64,000 nt of DNA from positions 147,318-211,317 of the forward strand of contig NZ_VOSI01000004.1 in assembly GCF_019797745.1 (NCBI RefSeq). The letters are read 5' to 3'. This document shows positions 45,961-55,500 of the stretch, piece by piece. The notes below the pieces were generated by a model that saw nothing but the letters and a program-made list of their open reading frames with translations, was not told where the DNA came from and searched no databases. A program made the position numbers and the translations under genes. Source of the DNA: Edaphocola aurantiacus. GTDB lineage: Bacteria; Bacteroidota; Bacteroidia; Chitinophagales; Chitinophagaceae. The first letter of the stretch is position 1, and the number at the start of each line of letters is the position of its first letter.

Positions 45961-45968
45961 TATTTTTG
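45961..45968 (+). promoter_or_regulatory. Candidate -7 element (TATTTTTG) for the DUF58-coaBC-gldD operon
   Basis: TATTTTTG matches TAnnTTTG and lies 42 bp before the DUF58 start, directly behind the preceding terminator. The expected -33 position overlaps the terminator stem, and no clear TTG is there. Confidence 0.45.
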
Positions 45969-46010
45969 AACTTCTGATCGGCAAATTGCTGTACAGTTTA
46001 GAAGGTATCC

Positions 46011-47333
46011 ATGAAAAATGTTTTTATACACTATCGTTGGTTTATAGTACTGGCCATAAATGCCGTACTGTTTTTTGCTGCTTTCTTTATGCCCGTACTC
46101 TGGTATGCAGCCATAATCTTACTATTCACTTTTGCAGCACTCACCATAATTGATATCCTACTGTTGTTTGGAGGCAACAGAACGCTTGAGATGCATCGCA
46201 TTGTGCCGGATCGCTGGCACCTGGCCGAAGATAATCCCGTAAGACTGCAATTGAAAAACCGGTTTGGGTATACCATTAAGGTTGAATGTATAGACGAAGT
46301 GCCTGTACAGTTTCAGATACGCGATTTCGTATTGTATAAGCAGCTGAGCGCAGGACAGGAAGACCTTATCTCATATGAATTGAAACCCCTCAGTCGCGGG
46401 CTGTACCGTTTTGAACATATCATTGCTTTTGTGACCAGCCCTTTAGGGCTGTTGAAGAGAAGGATTGTGATGGACGAGCCTGCAGAGGTAAAAGTATATC
46501 CTACCACCCGCTATCTTAAAAACTACCAGCTTATGGCCACCAGCGATCGCAATCAGATGGCCGGTACCAAAAAGATCCGCCGCCTGGGCCATAGTCTTGA
46601 ATTTGAACAGATCAAGGAATATGTAAACGGAGATGATATCCGTACCATCAACTGGAAAGCCACTGCCCGTAAGAACAATATGATGGTCAATACCTTTACC
46701 GATGTAAGGGCGCAGATGATCTATTGTGTGATTGATAAAGGCCGTTCTATGAAAATGCCTTTTGAGGGAATGACCTTAATGGATCACTCCATTAAATCCG
46801 CACTCACTTTTATGAACGTTGCGCTGCATCGTCATGATAAAGTGGGCTTGATTACCTTTTCCTCTGCAGTACAGGATATTATTCCGGCAGAGGCTAGTCC
46901 GGGACAGATGAATAAAATCCTGGAAACCTTATACCATCAGCATACCGACTTTCTGGATGCCGACTTTGAAAGACTGGTTACCGTAACCCGTCATAAGCTC
47001 AGCCAGAGATCCTTCCTGATGCTGTATACCAATTTTGAATCGTTGACTTCACTGGAGCGGCAGATGCCTTTCCTGAGGGGACTGGCCAAGAGACATTTGC
47101 TTTGTGTGGTGTTTTTTGAAAATACGACGATCAAAGAACTGAAAGATGCACAACCCGATACCACAGAAGGTATTTATACCCGGACAATAGTAGATCGCTT
47201 TGACTATGAAAAAAAGCAAATGGTCAAAGAACTGCGCCGCTATGGTATTATAGCAGTATTGACAACACCGGAAAAGTTGACTGTAGATGTAGTCAATAAT
47301 TATTTAGAACTGAAATCAAGACAATCTATTTAA
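46011..47333 (+). CDS. DUF58 domain protein
   Basis: A 440-residue protein. Two membrane helices lie at about 11-52. The DUF58 signature IRRLGHSLEFEQIKEYVNGD, then DIRTINWKATAR is near 190-220. A vWA-like region starts at IYCVIDKGRSMKMPF, with the DxGxS pattern that partly fits a metal-ion-dependent adhesion site. Relatives usually pair with a MoxR ATPase in aerotolerance-type clusters. No moxR is present here, and the gene instead begins an operon with coaBC 5 bp downstream. Its role is unknown. Confidence 0.9.
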   Translation: MKNVFIHYRWFIVLAINAVLFFAAFFMPVLWYAAIILLFTFAALTIIDILLLFGGNRTLEMHRIVPDRWHLAEDNPVRLQLKNRFGYTIKVECIDEVPVQFQIRDFVLYKQLSAGQEDLISYELKPLSRGLYRFEHIIAFVTSPLGLLKRRIVMDEPAEVKVYPTTRYLKNYQLMATSDRNQMAGTKKIRRLGHSLEFEQIKEYVNGDDIRTINWKATARKNNMMVNTFTDVRAQMIYCVIDKGRSMKMPFEGMTLMDHSIKSALTFMNVALHRHDKVGLITFSSAVQDIIPAEASPGQMNKILETLYHQHTDFLDADFERLVTVTRHKLSQRSFLMLYTNFESLTSLERQMPFLRGLAKRHLLCVVFFENTTIKELKDAQPDTTEGIYTRTIVDRFDYEKKQMVKELRRYGIIAVLTTPEKLTVDVVNNYLELKSRQSI

Positions 47334-47338
47334 GATTT

Positions 47339-48541
47339 ATGTTGACCAATAAGAAAATTATTCTTGCGGTAACCGGCAGCATTGCTGCTTATAAAACACC
47401 GGAACTGGTACGCCAGCTGGTAAAGCAGGGTGCAGAGGTGCAGGTATTAATGACCCGTGCTGCGGCGGACTTCGTAAGTCCCTTGTCCCTGTCTACCGTG
47501 TCTAAGAATAGTGTATATAGTAGTGTGAGTGATAATGATCAGTGGCATAATCATGTGCATCTGGGTCGCTGGGCCGATGTTATGCTGGTGGCTCCATGTA
47601 GTGCCAATAGCCTGGCTAAAATGGCACATGGTCTTTGCGATAATATTGTACAGGCAGTATACCTTTCCGCTACCTGTCCGGTGCTGGTCGCACCGGCGAT
47701 GGATGAGGATATGTGGATACATCCTTCTACCCAGGCCAATGTACAGAAAATACAGTCATACGGTAATACGATCATTGAGCCGGAACACGGAGAGCTGGCC
47801 AGTGGCATCATTGGTGCAGGACGTATGGCCGACCCGGAACGCATTGTACAATTTGTGGCCGGTTTCCTGGCGCAAAAGGCTGAAAAACAGGCTTTATCCA
47901 TTTATAAGAAGGCATTGATCACGGCCGGACCAACATACGAAAAACTGGACCCGGTGCGTTTTATAGGTAATTATTCTTCGGGCAAAATGGGTATTGCCCT
48001 GGCACAGAACCTGGCTCAGCAGGGCGTAGCAGTAACCCTTGTCCTGGGGCCGACCAAAGAGACGGTATCGATGCCGGGAATTACGGTCGTTAAGGTAGAA
48101 AGTGCACAGGAGATGTACGCCCAATGCGAAGCCGTTTTTGAAGAGATGGACCTGGTAATTATGAGTGCGGCAGTAGCCGATTTCAGACCCGCAGAACAGG
48201 CAAAAGAAAAGATTAAAAAGAAAGAAGACTTGGATCATATGACCTTAGAGCTGGTCAAGAATCCGGATATCCTCGCTACCCTGGGGCAGAAAAAGACAAA
48301 ACAAGTCATTGTCGGCTTTGCTTTAGAAACCAATAATGAGCTGGAGCATGCCCAGGCCAAGCTGGTAAAGAAGAATGCCGATTTTATTGTACTGAACTCC
48401 CTGAATGATAAAGGTGCGGGCTTTGGTACAGATACCAATAAGGTGACCATCATCAGTACAAACAAACCTCCATATGAGCTACCTTTGCAGTCCAAGGCCG
48501 ATGTAGCCCGGGAGATTATTAATTATATTTCCAGATCATGA
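47339..48541 (+). CDS. coaBC: Bifunctional phosphopantothenoylcysteine decarboxylase/phosphopantothenate-cysteine ligase
   Basis: A 400-residue cytoplasmic enzyme of coenzyme A synthesis. The flavin-binding CoaC half (residues 1-185) opens ILAVTGSIAAYKTPELVRQL and contains NHVHLGRWAD with the catalytic His region, then LVAPAMDEDMW. The CoaB half contains ITAGPTYEKLDPVRFIGNYS and SSGKMGIALAQ, and later the NADFIVLNSL block. It joins cysteine to 4'-phosphopantothenate and decarboxylates the product. It starts 5 bp after the DUF58 gene and overlaps the next start by ATGA. panC, from the same pathway, lies at 62262 in this window. Confidence 0.95.
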   Translation: MLTNKKIILAVTGSIAAYKTPELVRQLVKQGAEVQVLMTRAAADFVSPLSLSTVSKNSVYSSVSDNDQWHNHVHLGRWADVMLVAPCSANSLAKMAHGLCDNIVQAVYLSATCPVLVAPAMDEDMWIHPSTQANVQKIQSYGNTIIEPEHGELASGIIGAGRMADPERIVQFVAGFLAQKAEKQALSIYKKALITAGPTYEKLDPVRFIGNYSSGKMGIALAQNLAQQGVAVTLVLGPTKETVSMPGITVVKVESAQEMYAQCEAVFEEMDLVIMSAAVADFRPAEQAKEKIKKKEDLDHMTLELVKNPDILATLGQKKTKQVIVGFALETNNELEHAQAKLVKKNADFIVLNSLNDKGAGFGTDTNKVTIISTNKPPYELPLQSKADVAREIINYISRS

Positions 48542-49458
48542 TCAGACGCTTTATCGTTGTTATTGTTTGCATGCTGTTGGTGAATACAGCAGTCCTTGCC
48601 CAGGAGTTTAACGGCAAGGTAACGGTGCGTTATGAGCGCCTGCAAGGGGTAGATCCCAAGTTGATGGAAAACCTGGAGAACTCCCTGAACCAATTGCTGA
48701 ATAATACCAAATGGACCAATGACACCTATAAGAATATTGAGAAAATAGAAGCCAGTTTTCTGTTGAACCTGACCAAGAAAAGCGGGAGTATATTCAGCGG
48801 AACGCTTACGGTACAGGCATCCCGCCCGGTATTCAACTCAACATATACCTCTCCGCTGGTCAATTTCCAGGACCGGGATCTTTCTTTTAAATATGAGCAG
48901 GGACAAGTAGTGCTGTTCGATGAGCAGCGTGTTGCCGGCAGCGATCCGGTTGCTGCTAACCTTACCGCAACAATTGCTTATTATATCAATATTATACTTG
49001 GCTTTACCTATGATTCATTTCAGCAGGGTGGTGGTACAGAATTTTTCAAGAAGGCACAGTATATTGTACTGAATGCCCCGGAAGAGGGAAAGACTATTGT
49101 CGGATGGAAATCAAGTGAAGGCAGTAATAAGAACCGCTACTGGCTTATAGATCAGATCATGAACCCGCGCTTTGAAGCGTTTCGTCCTTACCTGTATGCA
49201 TACCATCGCTTTGGGATGGATATGATGTGGGAAAAACCGGAAGAAAGCCGCAGAGTGATCATGGATGGTCTGGAAAGTCTGGTGACCCTTAACCAGCAAA
49301 ACCCTTCTTCTGTTTTACTCCAGTTCTTCTTCAATGCCAAAAGTACAGAATACATAGGTATGCTGAAAGCAATGACTGAAGTAGAGCGTAAAAAGTATGC
49401 CCCTAAGCTGGCAGCATTAGATATTACAAATGCTGCAAAATATAATGATGCCCGATAG
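48538..49458 (+). CDS. DUF4835 family exported protein
   Basis: A 306-residue protein with a signal peptide (residues 1-21, ending VLAQ). It matches DUF4835, a Bacteroidota family of unknown function: EFNGKVTVRYERLQGVD near the start, SRPVFNSTYTSPLVNFQDRDL in the middle, and RYWLIDQIMNPRFEAFRPYL later. The location is probably periplasmic. It is often found next to coaBC, as here, where the ATGA overlap shows translational coupling. This steady linkage is known, but its meaning is not. Confidence 0.92.
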   Translation: MIRRFIVVIVCMLLVNTAVLAQEFNGKVTVRYERLQGVDPKLMENLENSLNQLLNNTKWTNDTYKNIEKIEASFLLNLTKKSGSIFSGTLTVQASRPVFNSTYTSPLVNFQDRDLSFKYEQGQVVLFDEQRVAGSDPVAANLTATIAYYINIILGFTYDSFQQGGGTEFFKKAQYIVLNAPEEGKTIVGWKSSEGSNKNRYWLIDQIMNPRFEAFRPYLYAYHRFGMDMMWEKPEESRRVIMDGLESLVTLNQQNPSSVLLQFFFNAKSTEYIGMLKAMTEVERKKYAPKLAALDITNAAKYNDAR

Positions 49459-49465
49459 CCCAGTA

Positions 49466-50068
49466 ATGAAATGTGTACAATTGAGCCGATTCCGGATATG
49501 GTTAGGCATTATTTTAAGTATAGTCGTTTATTCCCTGACACTTACCTCCTGCGACAGAGAACAGGAGCCTCCTATTCCCGTAACTGAAATGGGCAATATC
49601 CTCTTCGACCTGCAGGTTGCGGAGGATTACAGCATTGGTAAATTTGCAGATACCATACCACATGGTTCAGAAAAAAACACGGACACGCTGGCCTATTATT
49701 ATGCCATGGTCCTGAAGCACCATAATTTGTCGCTGGATAAATTGCAGACCGCCCTGGACTGGTATTATGCGCATCCTACAGTTATGGACAGTGTATACCG
49801 TAAGGTGCTGGATAAGGCGAATAAATACAAAGGGACAGATATGCCCAAAGTCGCTCCTCTGGCGGAGGATAGCACTGCTGTTGCCGGTACTGACACTATC
49901 CTGCAGCCAGAAGCTACAACGCCCGTAGCAACCCCTCAGATAGATCGTCCGGAACGGACCTCTGTAGAGCCGGTAGACCGTACCGAAGACGAGGAGTTGA
50001 AAGATATACGCCGCAAAAACAAAGACATTAAAGAAACCCTTGATAAAGTTAAAAAGCAAGCACAATAG
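49466..50068 (+). CDS. DUF4296 family lipoprotein
   Basis: About 200 residues. The start is set at the ATG at 49466, 7 bp after the previous stop, because the peptide from there is a proper lipoprotein signal with the lipobox LTSC. In-frame ATGs at 49430, 49445 and 49448 would overlap the DUF4835 gene. DUF4296 is seen in EMGNILFDLQVAEDYSIGKF and the TLAYYYAMVLKHHNLSLDKL helix pair. The C-terminus is a charged, probably disordered tail. It directly precedes gldD. Confidence 0.88.
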   Translation: MKCVQLSRFRIWLGIILSIVVYSLTLTSCDREQEPPIPVTEMGNILFDLQVAEDYSIGKFADTIPHGSEKNTDTLAYYYAMVLKHHNLSLDKLQTALDWYYAHPTVMDSVYRKVLDKANKYKGTDMPKVAPLAEDSTAVAGTDTILQPEATTPVATPQIDRPERTSVEPVDRTEDEELKDIRRKNKDIKETLDKVKKQAQ

Positions 50069-50668
50069 ATGAAGCATATTTACGCAGTAATTACCCTGGT
50101 AGTGAGTTCCTTTATATTTGTAACCTCCTGCAAGCCGGAGCCTTCTATGCCCAAGCCCAGAGGATATTTCAAGATAGACCTGCCGGAAACACATGCCTAT
50201 AAAACCTTCGACAGCGCTGGTTTCCCTTTCCGGTTCGAATACCCTGTGTACGGAAAAGTAGTACAGGATTTAAACCTGATCAAAGAAGAGCATCAGCCCT
50301 ACTGGATCAATGTAAACTTTCCAGGCATCAATGCAATGATATACCTGAGCTATAAAGCGATTGCACCGGGAGCAGATCTGAACGACCTTGTAAGAGAGAG
50401 TTACAAACTGACCAATGCCCATAATAAAAAGGCCGACTTTATTGATGCCCCTGCCTTTACCACCAAAAGCGGTATGGAAGGTGTATTTTATACTGTTGGC
50501 GGCAATGCAGCATCAGTATACCAGTTCTACGTTACAGATAAAACCAAACATTTTATCCGCGGTTCTCTCTATTTTAACAGTGCGCCGAATGCCGATTCTA
50601 TAGCACCGGCGGCCACTTTCCTGAAAAAGGATATAGAACATTTAATTGAGACGCTGCAATTCAGATAA
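50069..50668 (+). CDS. gldD: Gliding motility lipoprotein GldD
   Basis: A 199-residue protein. Lipobox VTSC (Cys21) follows a short signal. The mature protein begins with the typical GldD stretch PKPRGYFKIDLPETHAYK, then FRFEYPVYGKVVQDLN. GldD is one of the lipoproteins needed for gliding in Flavobacterium johnsoniae, although its precise role with the T9SS/gliding machinery is not settled. Many non-gliding relatives also keep it. Its start abuts the stop of the DUF4296 gene. The neighbouring giant proteins carry T9SS sorting domains, so the machinery is expected elsewhere in the genome. Confidence 0.9.
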   Translation: MKHIYAVITLVVSSFIFVTSCKPEPSMPKPRGYFKIDLPETHAYKTFDSAGFPFRFEYPVYGKVVQDLNLIKEEHQPYWINVNFPGINAMIYLSYKAIAPGADLNDLVRESYKLTNAHNKKADFIDAPAFTTKSGMEGVFYTVGGNAASVYQFYVTDKTKHFIRGSLYFNSAPNADSIAPAATFLKKDIEHLIETLQFR

Positions 50669-50715
50669 AAGTTTTTAAATTCGCAGCGCAATTCCTGAAA
50701 TATTGAAGTCAGGAC

Positions 50716-50787
50716 GGTCTCATAGTTCAATGGATAGAATAGAAGTTTCCTAAACTTTAGATCCAAGTTCGATTCTTGGTGAGACCA
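50716..50787 (+). tRNA. tRNA-Arg (anticodon CCU)
   Basis: A cloverleaf can be drawn: acceptor GGTCTCA/TGAGACC, anticodon stem GAAGT/ACTTT with loop TTCCTAA (anticodon CCT), T stem CCAAG/CTTGG with loop TTCGATT, discriminator A. The CCA end is not encoded. It decodes AGG. Confidence 0.93.
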
Positions 50788-50831
50788 CTTTACAATTTAT
50801 GTTCATTCTCAAAGATTAAAATTTTCAAACA

Positions 50832-52253
50832 ATGGAATTTCGTATTGAAAAAGACACTATGGGGGAAGTACAAGTCCCTGTTAGTGCATATTACGGAGCG
50901 CAAACCCAACGTTCGGTAGACAATTTTAAAATTGCTCAGGATATTAATAAAATGCCGAAAGAGATCATCAAGGCATTTGCATATCTGAAAAAAGCTGCCG
51001 CGTTGACTAACACTGACCTGGGTGTACTGCCTGCTGAAAAGTCTCAACTGATCGGCACCGTATGTGACGAAATCCTGGAAGGAAAATTAGATAATGAATT
51101 TCCCCTGGTAGTTTGGCAAACCGGTTCCGGCACCCAATCTAATATGAACGTAAACGAAGTAGTAGCTTATCGCGGACACGTACTGCAAGGTGGTCAGCTG
51201 ACCGATAAAGAAAAAGCACTGCATCCGAACGATGATGTAAACAAATCACAATCTTCTAACGATACTTTCCCTACCGCAATGCACATCGCTGCATACAAAA
51301 TGCTGGTAGAAACCACTATCCCAGGTATCAAACAACTGAGAGATACCCTGGATGCAAAAGCGAAAGCTTATATGCATGTGGTTAAAATCGGTCGTACCCA
51401 CCTGATGGATGCAACTCCGCTGACCCTGGGTCAGGAAATCAGTGGTTATGTAGCACAGCTGAACTACGGTATCCTGGCGATCGAAAGCACCCTTCCGCAC
51501 CTGAGCGAACTGGCTCTGGGTGGTACTGCAGTAGGTACTGGCTTAAACGCTCCTAAAGGATATGATGTTGCTGTAGCGAAGAAAATCGCAGACTTAACCG
51601 GCCTGCCATTTGTAACTGCTCCTAACAAATTTGAAAGTCTGGCCGCACATGATGCAGTAGTATTTGCACATGGTGCCTTAAAAACAGTTGCGGTAAGTCT
51701 GATGAAGATCGCAAATGATGTACGTCTGCTGAGTTCCGGTCCGCGTGCGGGTATCGGAGAGCTGCATATCCCGGACAATGAGCCAGGTTCTTCTATCATG
51801 CCGGGTAAGGTAAATCCTACTCAGTGTGAGGCCCTGACCATGATTGCAGCACAGGTAATGGGTAATGATGTAGCGATCAACGTAGGTGGCTCTAATGGTC
51901 ATTTCGAGCTGAATGTATTCAAGCCGATGATGATCTTTAACTTCCTGCACTCTGCAAGACTGATCGGAGAAGGATGTGTAAGCTTTGATGTGAAATGTGC
52001 TCAGGGTATCGAGCCGATTCAGAAAAACATCGATGCGCACGTAAACAACTCCCTGATGCTGGTTACCGCATTAAATACCAAAATCGGTTATTACAACGCT
52101 GCTGGTATCGCACAGGATGCACACAAACGTGGCATTACCCTGAAGCAGGCTGCAATTGAATATAAACTGAAAGACCTGGATTTTGAACATATGACTGAGG
52201 CACAATTCGATGAGTGGGTTGTTCCGGCAAGTATGTGTGGTGAGATCGGTTAA
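50832..52253 (+). CDS. fumC: Class II fumarate hydratase
   Basis: A 473-residue cytoplasmic enzyme that interconverts fumarate and malate in the citric acid cycle. The superfamily signature [11 protein letters not shown] begins at G319. [13 protein letters not shown] (substrate loop) and [16 protein letters not shown] with the catalytic His are intact. The length is typical of the iron-independent class II enzyme. It lies 44 bp after tRNA-Arg and ends in a strong terminator. Confidence 0.97.
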   Translation: MEFRIEKDTMGEVQVPVSAYYGAQTQRSVDNFKIAQDINKMPKEIIKAFAYLKKAAALTNTDLGVLPAEKSQLIGTVCDEILEGKLDNEFPLVVWQTGSGTQSNMNVNEVVAYRGHVLQGGQLTDKEKALHPNDDVNKSQSSNDTFPTAMHIAAYKMLVETTIPGIKQLRDTLDAKAKAYMHVVKIGRTHLMDATPLTLGQEISGYVAQLNYGILAIESTLPHLSELALGGTAVGTGLNAPKGYDVAVAKKIADLTGLPFVTAPNKFESLAAHDAVVFAHGALKTVAVSLMKIANDVRLLSSGPRAGIGELHIPDNEPGSSIMPGKVNPTQCEALTMIAAQVMGNDVAINVGGSNGHFELNVFKPMMIFNFLHSARLIGEGCVSFDVKCAQGIEPIQKNIDAHVNNSLMLVTALNTKIGYYNAAGIAQDAHKRGITLKQAAIEYKLKDLDFEHMTEAQFDEWVVPASMCGEIG

Positions 52254-52268
52254 TTGAACTGATATATC

Positions 52269-52313
52269 ATAAAAAGAGAAAGGATCGCATTACGCGATCC
52301 TTTCTCTTTTTAT
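52269..52313. terminator. Bidirectional terminator between fumC and the convergent gene
   Basis: A 20-bp perfect stem (52269-52288 with 52294-52313) and a 5-nt loop. GC core GGATCGC with A- and T-rich ends, so it can work on both strands. Confidence 0.88.
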
Positions 52314-52324
52314 AGATAAGTTTA

Positions 52325-52831
52325 TTATTCTTCAATCGTAAAGCCGTTCTTTTCGGCAAATTCCATTTGTGCATTCTGTACCTTACCCAGTTCTTCACTT
52401 TCCGATTTGGCAAGTTCCTCCAGCTTGGAAATACAGGTCTTGATCTGTTCTTCCGTAGCATTGGCCTTCAGCTTTTCAAAAGGGATGAAGCCCTCGGTCA
52501 TCAGGCGTTTTTCATAAGAGAGAAAGTCCAGCATGGCCAGGCGCAGGCTTTCCGATCCTGCGAAATCCTTTTGTGCCATCACTTCCCTCTGTTTACGCTC
52601 CACAAAAGCAATCATGGCTTTATGTTGGCTGACCAGCGGTGCAAAGTCTTTTGCGGTATATGATTTGTTGAAGAGTTTGCCCCAGGTCTGTCCCATTGTA
52701 TAGAGAGAGTCTGTTACATCGGCATAATAATTGTTGAGCTCGAGGGGAGTCGTAATCTTGCTCTTCTGAGCCGATAGGGTACCGGTACCCAGGAAGAGCA
52801 TAGCGAGCAGGGTGAATAGTCTGAGACGCAT
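52325..52831 (-). CDS. Exported protein of unknown function (168 aa)
   Basis: A 168-residue protein with a signal peptide (residues 1-21, ending LSAQ). The mature part is almost entirely helical, with amphipathic stretches such as VSQHKAMIAFVERKQREVMA and ISKLEELAKSESEELGKVQN. It has a single Cys in the mature chain, and no catalytic motif is visible. I do not recognise the family with certainty. The likely location is periplasmic. It converges on fumC. Confidence 0.8.
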   Translation of the reverse strand: MRLRLFTLLAMLFLGTGTLSAQKSKITTPLELNNYYADVTDSLYTMGQTWGKLFNKSYTAKDFAPLVSQHKAMIAFVERKQREVMAQKDFAGSESLRLAMLDFLSYEKRLMTEGFIPFEKLKANATEEQIKTCISKLEELAKSESEELGKVQNAQMEFAEKNGFTIEE

Positions 52832-53084
52832 GATAATAATGTTTAGTAGGTGAAATATAGGTCGAAGTTACTATTAAATATGGTGGAAAAAGAATATGTA
52901 AGCTTAATTGTTCTTAACTTTAGTGTTCTTGCTTCCGGCGATGCTTTCCTGCGGCATGAGCATACCTTTTCAGGCTTTAACATACCTTTACTATAAGGGA
53001 TAAAAAAGGCTAAAAGCAGCGGAATAACAGCATAAACAACTGGTATCCCTAAAATAAAAAGGTTTAAAAAAGTTGAAACGAAAA
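52832..53084. other. Divergent spacer upstream of the acpP promoter
   Basis: About 250 bp without a gene between a minus-strand exported-protein gene and the acpP promoter. I see no further motif in it. Confidence 0.5.
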
Positions 53085-53114
53085 TTGGTAATTTTAAATA
53101 AAAAAGTATTTTTG
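53085..53114 (+). promoter_or_regulatory. Promoter of acpP-fabF-rnc
   Basis: TTG at 53085-53087 and TATTTTTG at 53107-53114 with a 19-bp spacer, an exact match to the Bacteroidota consensus. It leaves a leader of about 20 nt before the acpP ATG. Confidence 0.85.
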
Positions 53115-53140
53115 CACAAAATCTTAAAATTTCAACTAAC

Positions 53141-53377
53141 ATGTCAGAAGTTGCAAACCGCGTAAAAAAAATCATCGTTGACAAATTAGGCGTTGACGAA
53201 TCAGAAGTTACACCAGAAGCTAGTTTTACTAACGACTTAGGTGCGGATTCTCTGGATACAGTAGAGTTAATGATGGAGTTTGAAAAAGAGTTTAATATCT
53301 CTATTCCGGATGATCAAGCTGAGAACATCACTTCAGTAGGTCAGGCTATCTCTTACCTGGAAGAGCACGCAAAGTAA
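53141..53377 (+). CDS. acpP: Acyl carrier protein
   Basis: A 78-residue acidic protein. The phosphopantetheine site is S37 in [11 protein letters not shown]. It carries the growing chain in type II fatty acid synthesis. It is the first gene of the acpP-fabF-rnc unit behind a consensus promoter. fabF follows after 57 bp, as in most bacteria. Confidence 0.98.
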   Translation: MSEVANRVKKIIVDKLGVDESEVTPEASFTNDLGADSLDTVELMMEFEKEFNISIPDDQAENITSVGQAISYLEEHAK

Positions 53378-53434
53378 GCTTCACACAAAAAAGCGAAACC
53401 AGAGTTTAATTATTTTTAGACAAAAACACATTTA

Positions 53435-54694
53435 ATGAATTATCCGTTAAAACGAGTAGTAGTAACGGGCCTCGGCGCCCTGACCCCAATTGGCAATAAT
53501 GTAACCGAATACTGGAACGCATTGGTTAATGGAGTATCGGGCGCTGATTTCATTAAACAGTTTGATGCCGAAAAATTCAAAACTAAATTTGCCTGCGAAC
53601 TGAAAGACTTTAATCCTGAGCAATTCATGGATCGTAAGGAAGCCCGCAAACTGGACCGTTTCTCTCAGATCGCTATGGTAGCGGCAGAGCAGGCGGTTAA
53701 AGATGCAGGCCTGGATGCAGACACAATTAACAAAGACAGAGTAGGCGTTATCTGGACATCCGGTATCGGTGGTATGATCACCTTTATCGAAGAGATGACC
53801 AATTTTAATTCAGGAGACGGAACTCCCCGTTTCAATCCTTTCTTTATTCCCAAACTGATTCTGGATATTGCCGCCGGGCATATCTCTATGAAGTATGGTT
53901 TCCGCGGACCTAACTATGCTACTGTTAGTGCCTGCGCTTCTTCTACCAATGCACTTATCGACGCGTTTAACTATATCCGTTTAGGTAAGGCTAATGCATT
54001 TGTAGTAGGTGGTTCTGAAGCTGTGGTAACCCAATCCGGCATCGGAGGGTTCAATGCAATGAAAGCCCTTTCTGAAAGAAATGATGATCCTAAAACAGCC
54101 AGCCGTCCATTTGATCTGAACCGTGATGGTTTTGTACTGGGCGAAGGTGGTGCAGGTATCATTCTTGAAGAGCTGGAACATGCCAAAGCAAGAGGAGCCA
54201 ACATCATTTGTGAAATGGTAGGAGGCGGTATGTCTGCCGATGCTTACCACCTGACTGCACCTCATCCGGAAGGATTAGGCGTAATCAATGTAATGAATGA
54301 AGTGCTGAATGACGCAAACCTGAAACCGGAAGACATCGATTACATCAATGTACACGGAACTTCAACTCCATTAGGAGACATCGCTGAGCTGACCGCAATC
54401 AAAAAAGTATTCGGTGAGCATACCTATAAGCTGAATATCAGCTCTACCAAATCTATGACGGGTCACCTGTTAGGTGCTGCCGGCGCGATTGAGGCAGTAG
54501 CAACGATTCTGGCTATGGTAAATGGCGTTGTACCTCCAACCATCAATCACTCGACTGCAGACCCTGCTATCGATCCGAACATTAATCTTACCCTGAACAA
54601 GGCTCAGAAAAGAGAGATCCGTGCTGCGGTAAGTAATACATTCGGTTTCGGCGGGCATAATGCATCTGTAGTGTTCAAAAAATTCGAAGAATAG
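53435..54694 (+). CDS. fabF: Beta-ketoacyl-ACP synthase II
   Basis: A 419-residue condensing enzyme. The catalytic triad is complete: C167 (SACASSTNAL), H307 (NVHGTSTPLGD) and H344 (SMTGHLLGAAGA), with the structural K339. It elongates acyl-ACP with malonyl-ACP, including the 16:1 to 18:1 step. It lies between acpP and rnc. Length is normal. Confidence 0.97.
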   Translation: MNYPLKRVVVTGLGALTPIGNNVTEYWNALVNGVSGADFIKQFDAEKFKTKFACELKDFNPEQFMDRKEARKLDRFSQIAMVAAEQAVKDAGLDADTINKDRVGVIWTSGIGGMITFIEEMTNFNSGDGTPRFNPFFIPKLILDIAAGHISMKYGFRGPNYATVSACASSTNALIDAFNYIRLGKANAFVVGGSEAVVTQSGIGGFNAMKALSERNDDPKTASRPFDLNRDGFVLGEGGAGIILEELEHAKARGANIICEMVGGGMSADAYHLTAPHPEGLGVINVMNEVLNDANLKPEDIDYINVHGTSTPLGDIAELTAIKKVFGEHTYKLNISSTKSMTGHLLGAAGAIEAVATILAMVNGVVPPTINHSTADPAIDPNINLTLNKAQKREIRAAVSNTFGFGGHNASVVFKKFEE

Positions 54695-54706
54695 AACCCT
54701 TTACTA

Positions 54707-55429
54707 TTGGCCATAGGAACGCATATTTTCAGGAACTCGTCAAGTGATGACAAAGAGTTGAAAAAAGCACTGAAAAATCTTCTGGGCTTTGCTCCTAAAC
54801 ATTTGCCCTTTTACATCATTGCCTTCACACACCGCTCATCCAATGAGCAGCTGGAAGCCAATAACGAAAGGCTGGAATTTCTTGGAGATGCTTTTATCGG
54901 CAGTATTGTAGGCGCTTATCTGTTTAAAAAATACCCTAACAAGGACGAAGGCTTCCTTACCGAAATGCGTTCAAAAATTGTTAGCCGTCAGTCTCTTAAT
55001 GAGATTGCACTGAAGATGGGTATACAAAAGCTGATCCGCTTCAATAAGCACGATAAAATGCTGCGCCGGAGCAATATATTCGGAAACTCTCTGGAGGCCC
55101 TTGTAGGTGCCATATACCTCGATCGGGGTTTCGATAAAACGGAGCAATTCATTCTCAAAAACTTACTCTACAATTACGTCGATATTGACGATCTTGAAGC
55201 CACTGATTTCAACTTTAAAAACAAGTTGTATAACTGGGCACAGGTCAACAATAAAGTAGTCGATTTTATTACCCTCGGCGAGTCCAATGAAGCCGGAAGA
55301 AGGGTATTTACCGTAGGAATCGAAATTGACGGCGAACTCTTTATTAAAGCGACCGGCTACAACAAAAAACAAGCCGGACAGACTGCTGCGCAAAAGGCCC
55401 TGGAACAATTGGGTGAGGTAGTAGAATAA
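54707..55429 (+). CDS. rnc: Ribonuclease III (TTG start)
   Basis: A 240-residue double-strand RNA endonuclease. The signature ERLEFLGDA (E54, E57, D61) is intact. The second metal-site block reads GNSLEALVGAIYLD, with E130 present but Asn127 where the enterobacterial enzyme has Asp. A dsRNA-binding domain fills the C-terminal 70 residues (ending AGQTAAQKALEQLG). The only possible start between the in-frame fabF stop and the conserved region is the TTG at 54707, so the start is non-standard. It lies 12 bp after fabF. Confidence 0.95.
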   Translation: MAIGTHIFRNSSSDDKELKKALKNLLGFAPKHLPFYIIAFTHRSSNEQLEANNERLEFLGDAFIGSIVGAYLFKKYPNKDEGFLTEMRSKIVSRQSLNEIALKMGIQKLIRFNKHDKMLRRSNIFGNSLEALVGAIYLDRGFDKTEQFILKNLLYNYVDIDDLEATDFNFKNKLYNWAQVNNKVVDFITLGESNEAGRRVFTVGIEIDGELFIKATGYNKKQAGQTAAQKALEQLGEVVE

Positions 55430-55444
55430 GCTGAAATCTTTACT

Positions 55445-55452
55445 TATATTTG
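55445..55452 (+). promoter_or_regulatory. Candidate -7 element (TATATTTG) for the ketoacyl-synthase-like gene
   Basis: TATATTTG matches the consensus. It lies 48 bp before the ATG at 55501 and covers an upstream in-frame start at 55450, which supports the later start. The -33 box is unclear. Confidence 0.45.
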
Positions 55453-55500
55453 CTGGCCATACCTGCGTATTGCAGGTGTTTTTCAAAGATTTATGACCTT

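Noticed and set aside
46011..47333. A MoxR-vWA-DUF58 ternary conflict or aerotolerance system
   Set aside because: DUF58 stands without moxR or a second vWA gene and is followed directly by coaBC.
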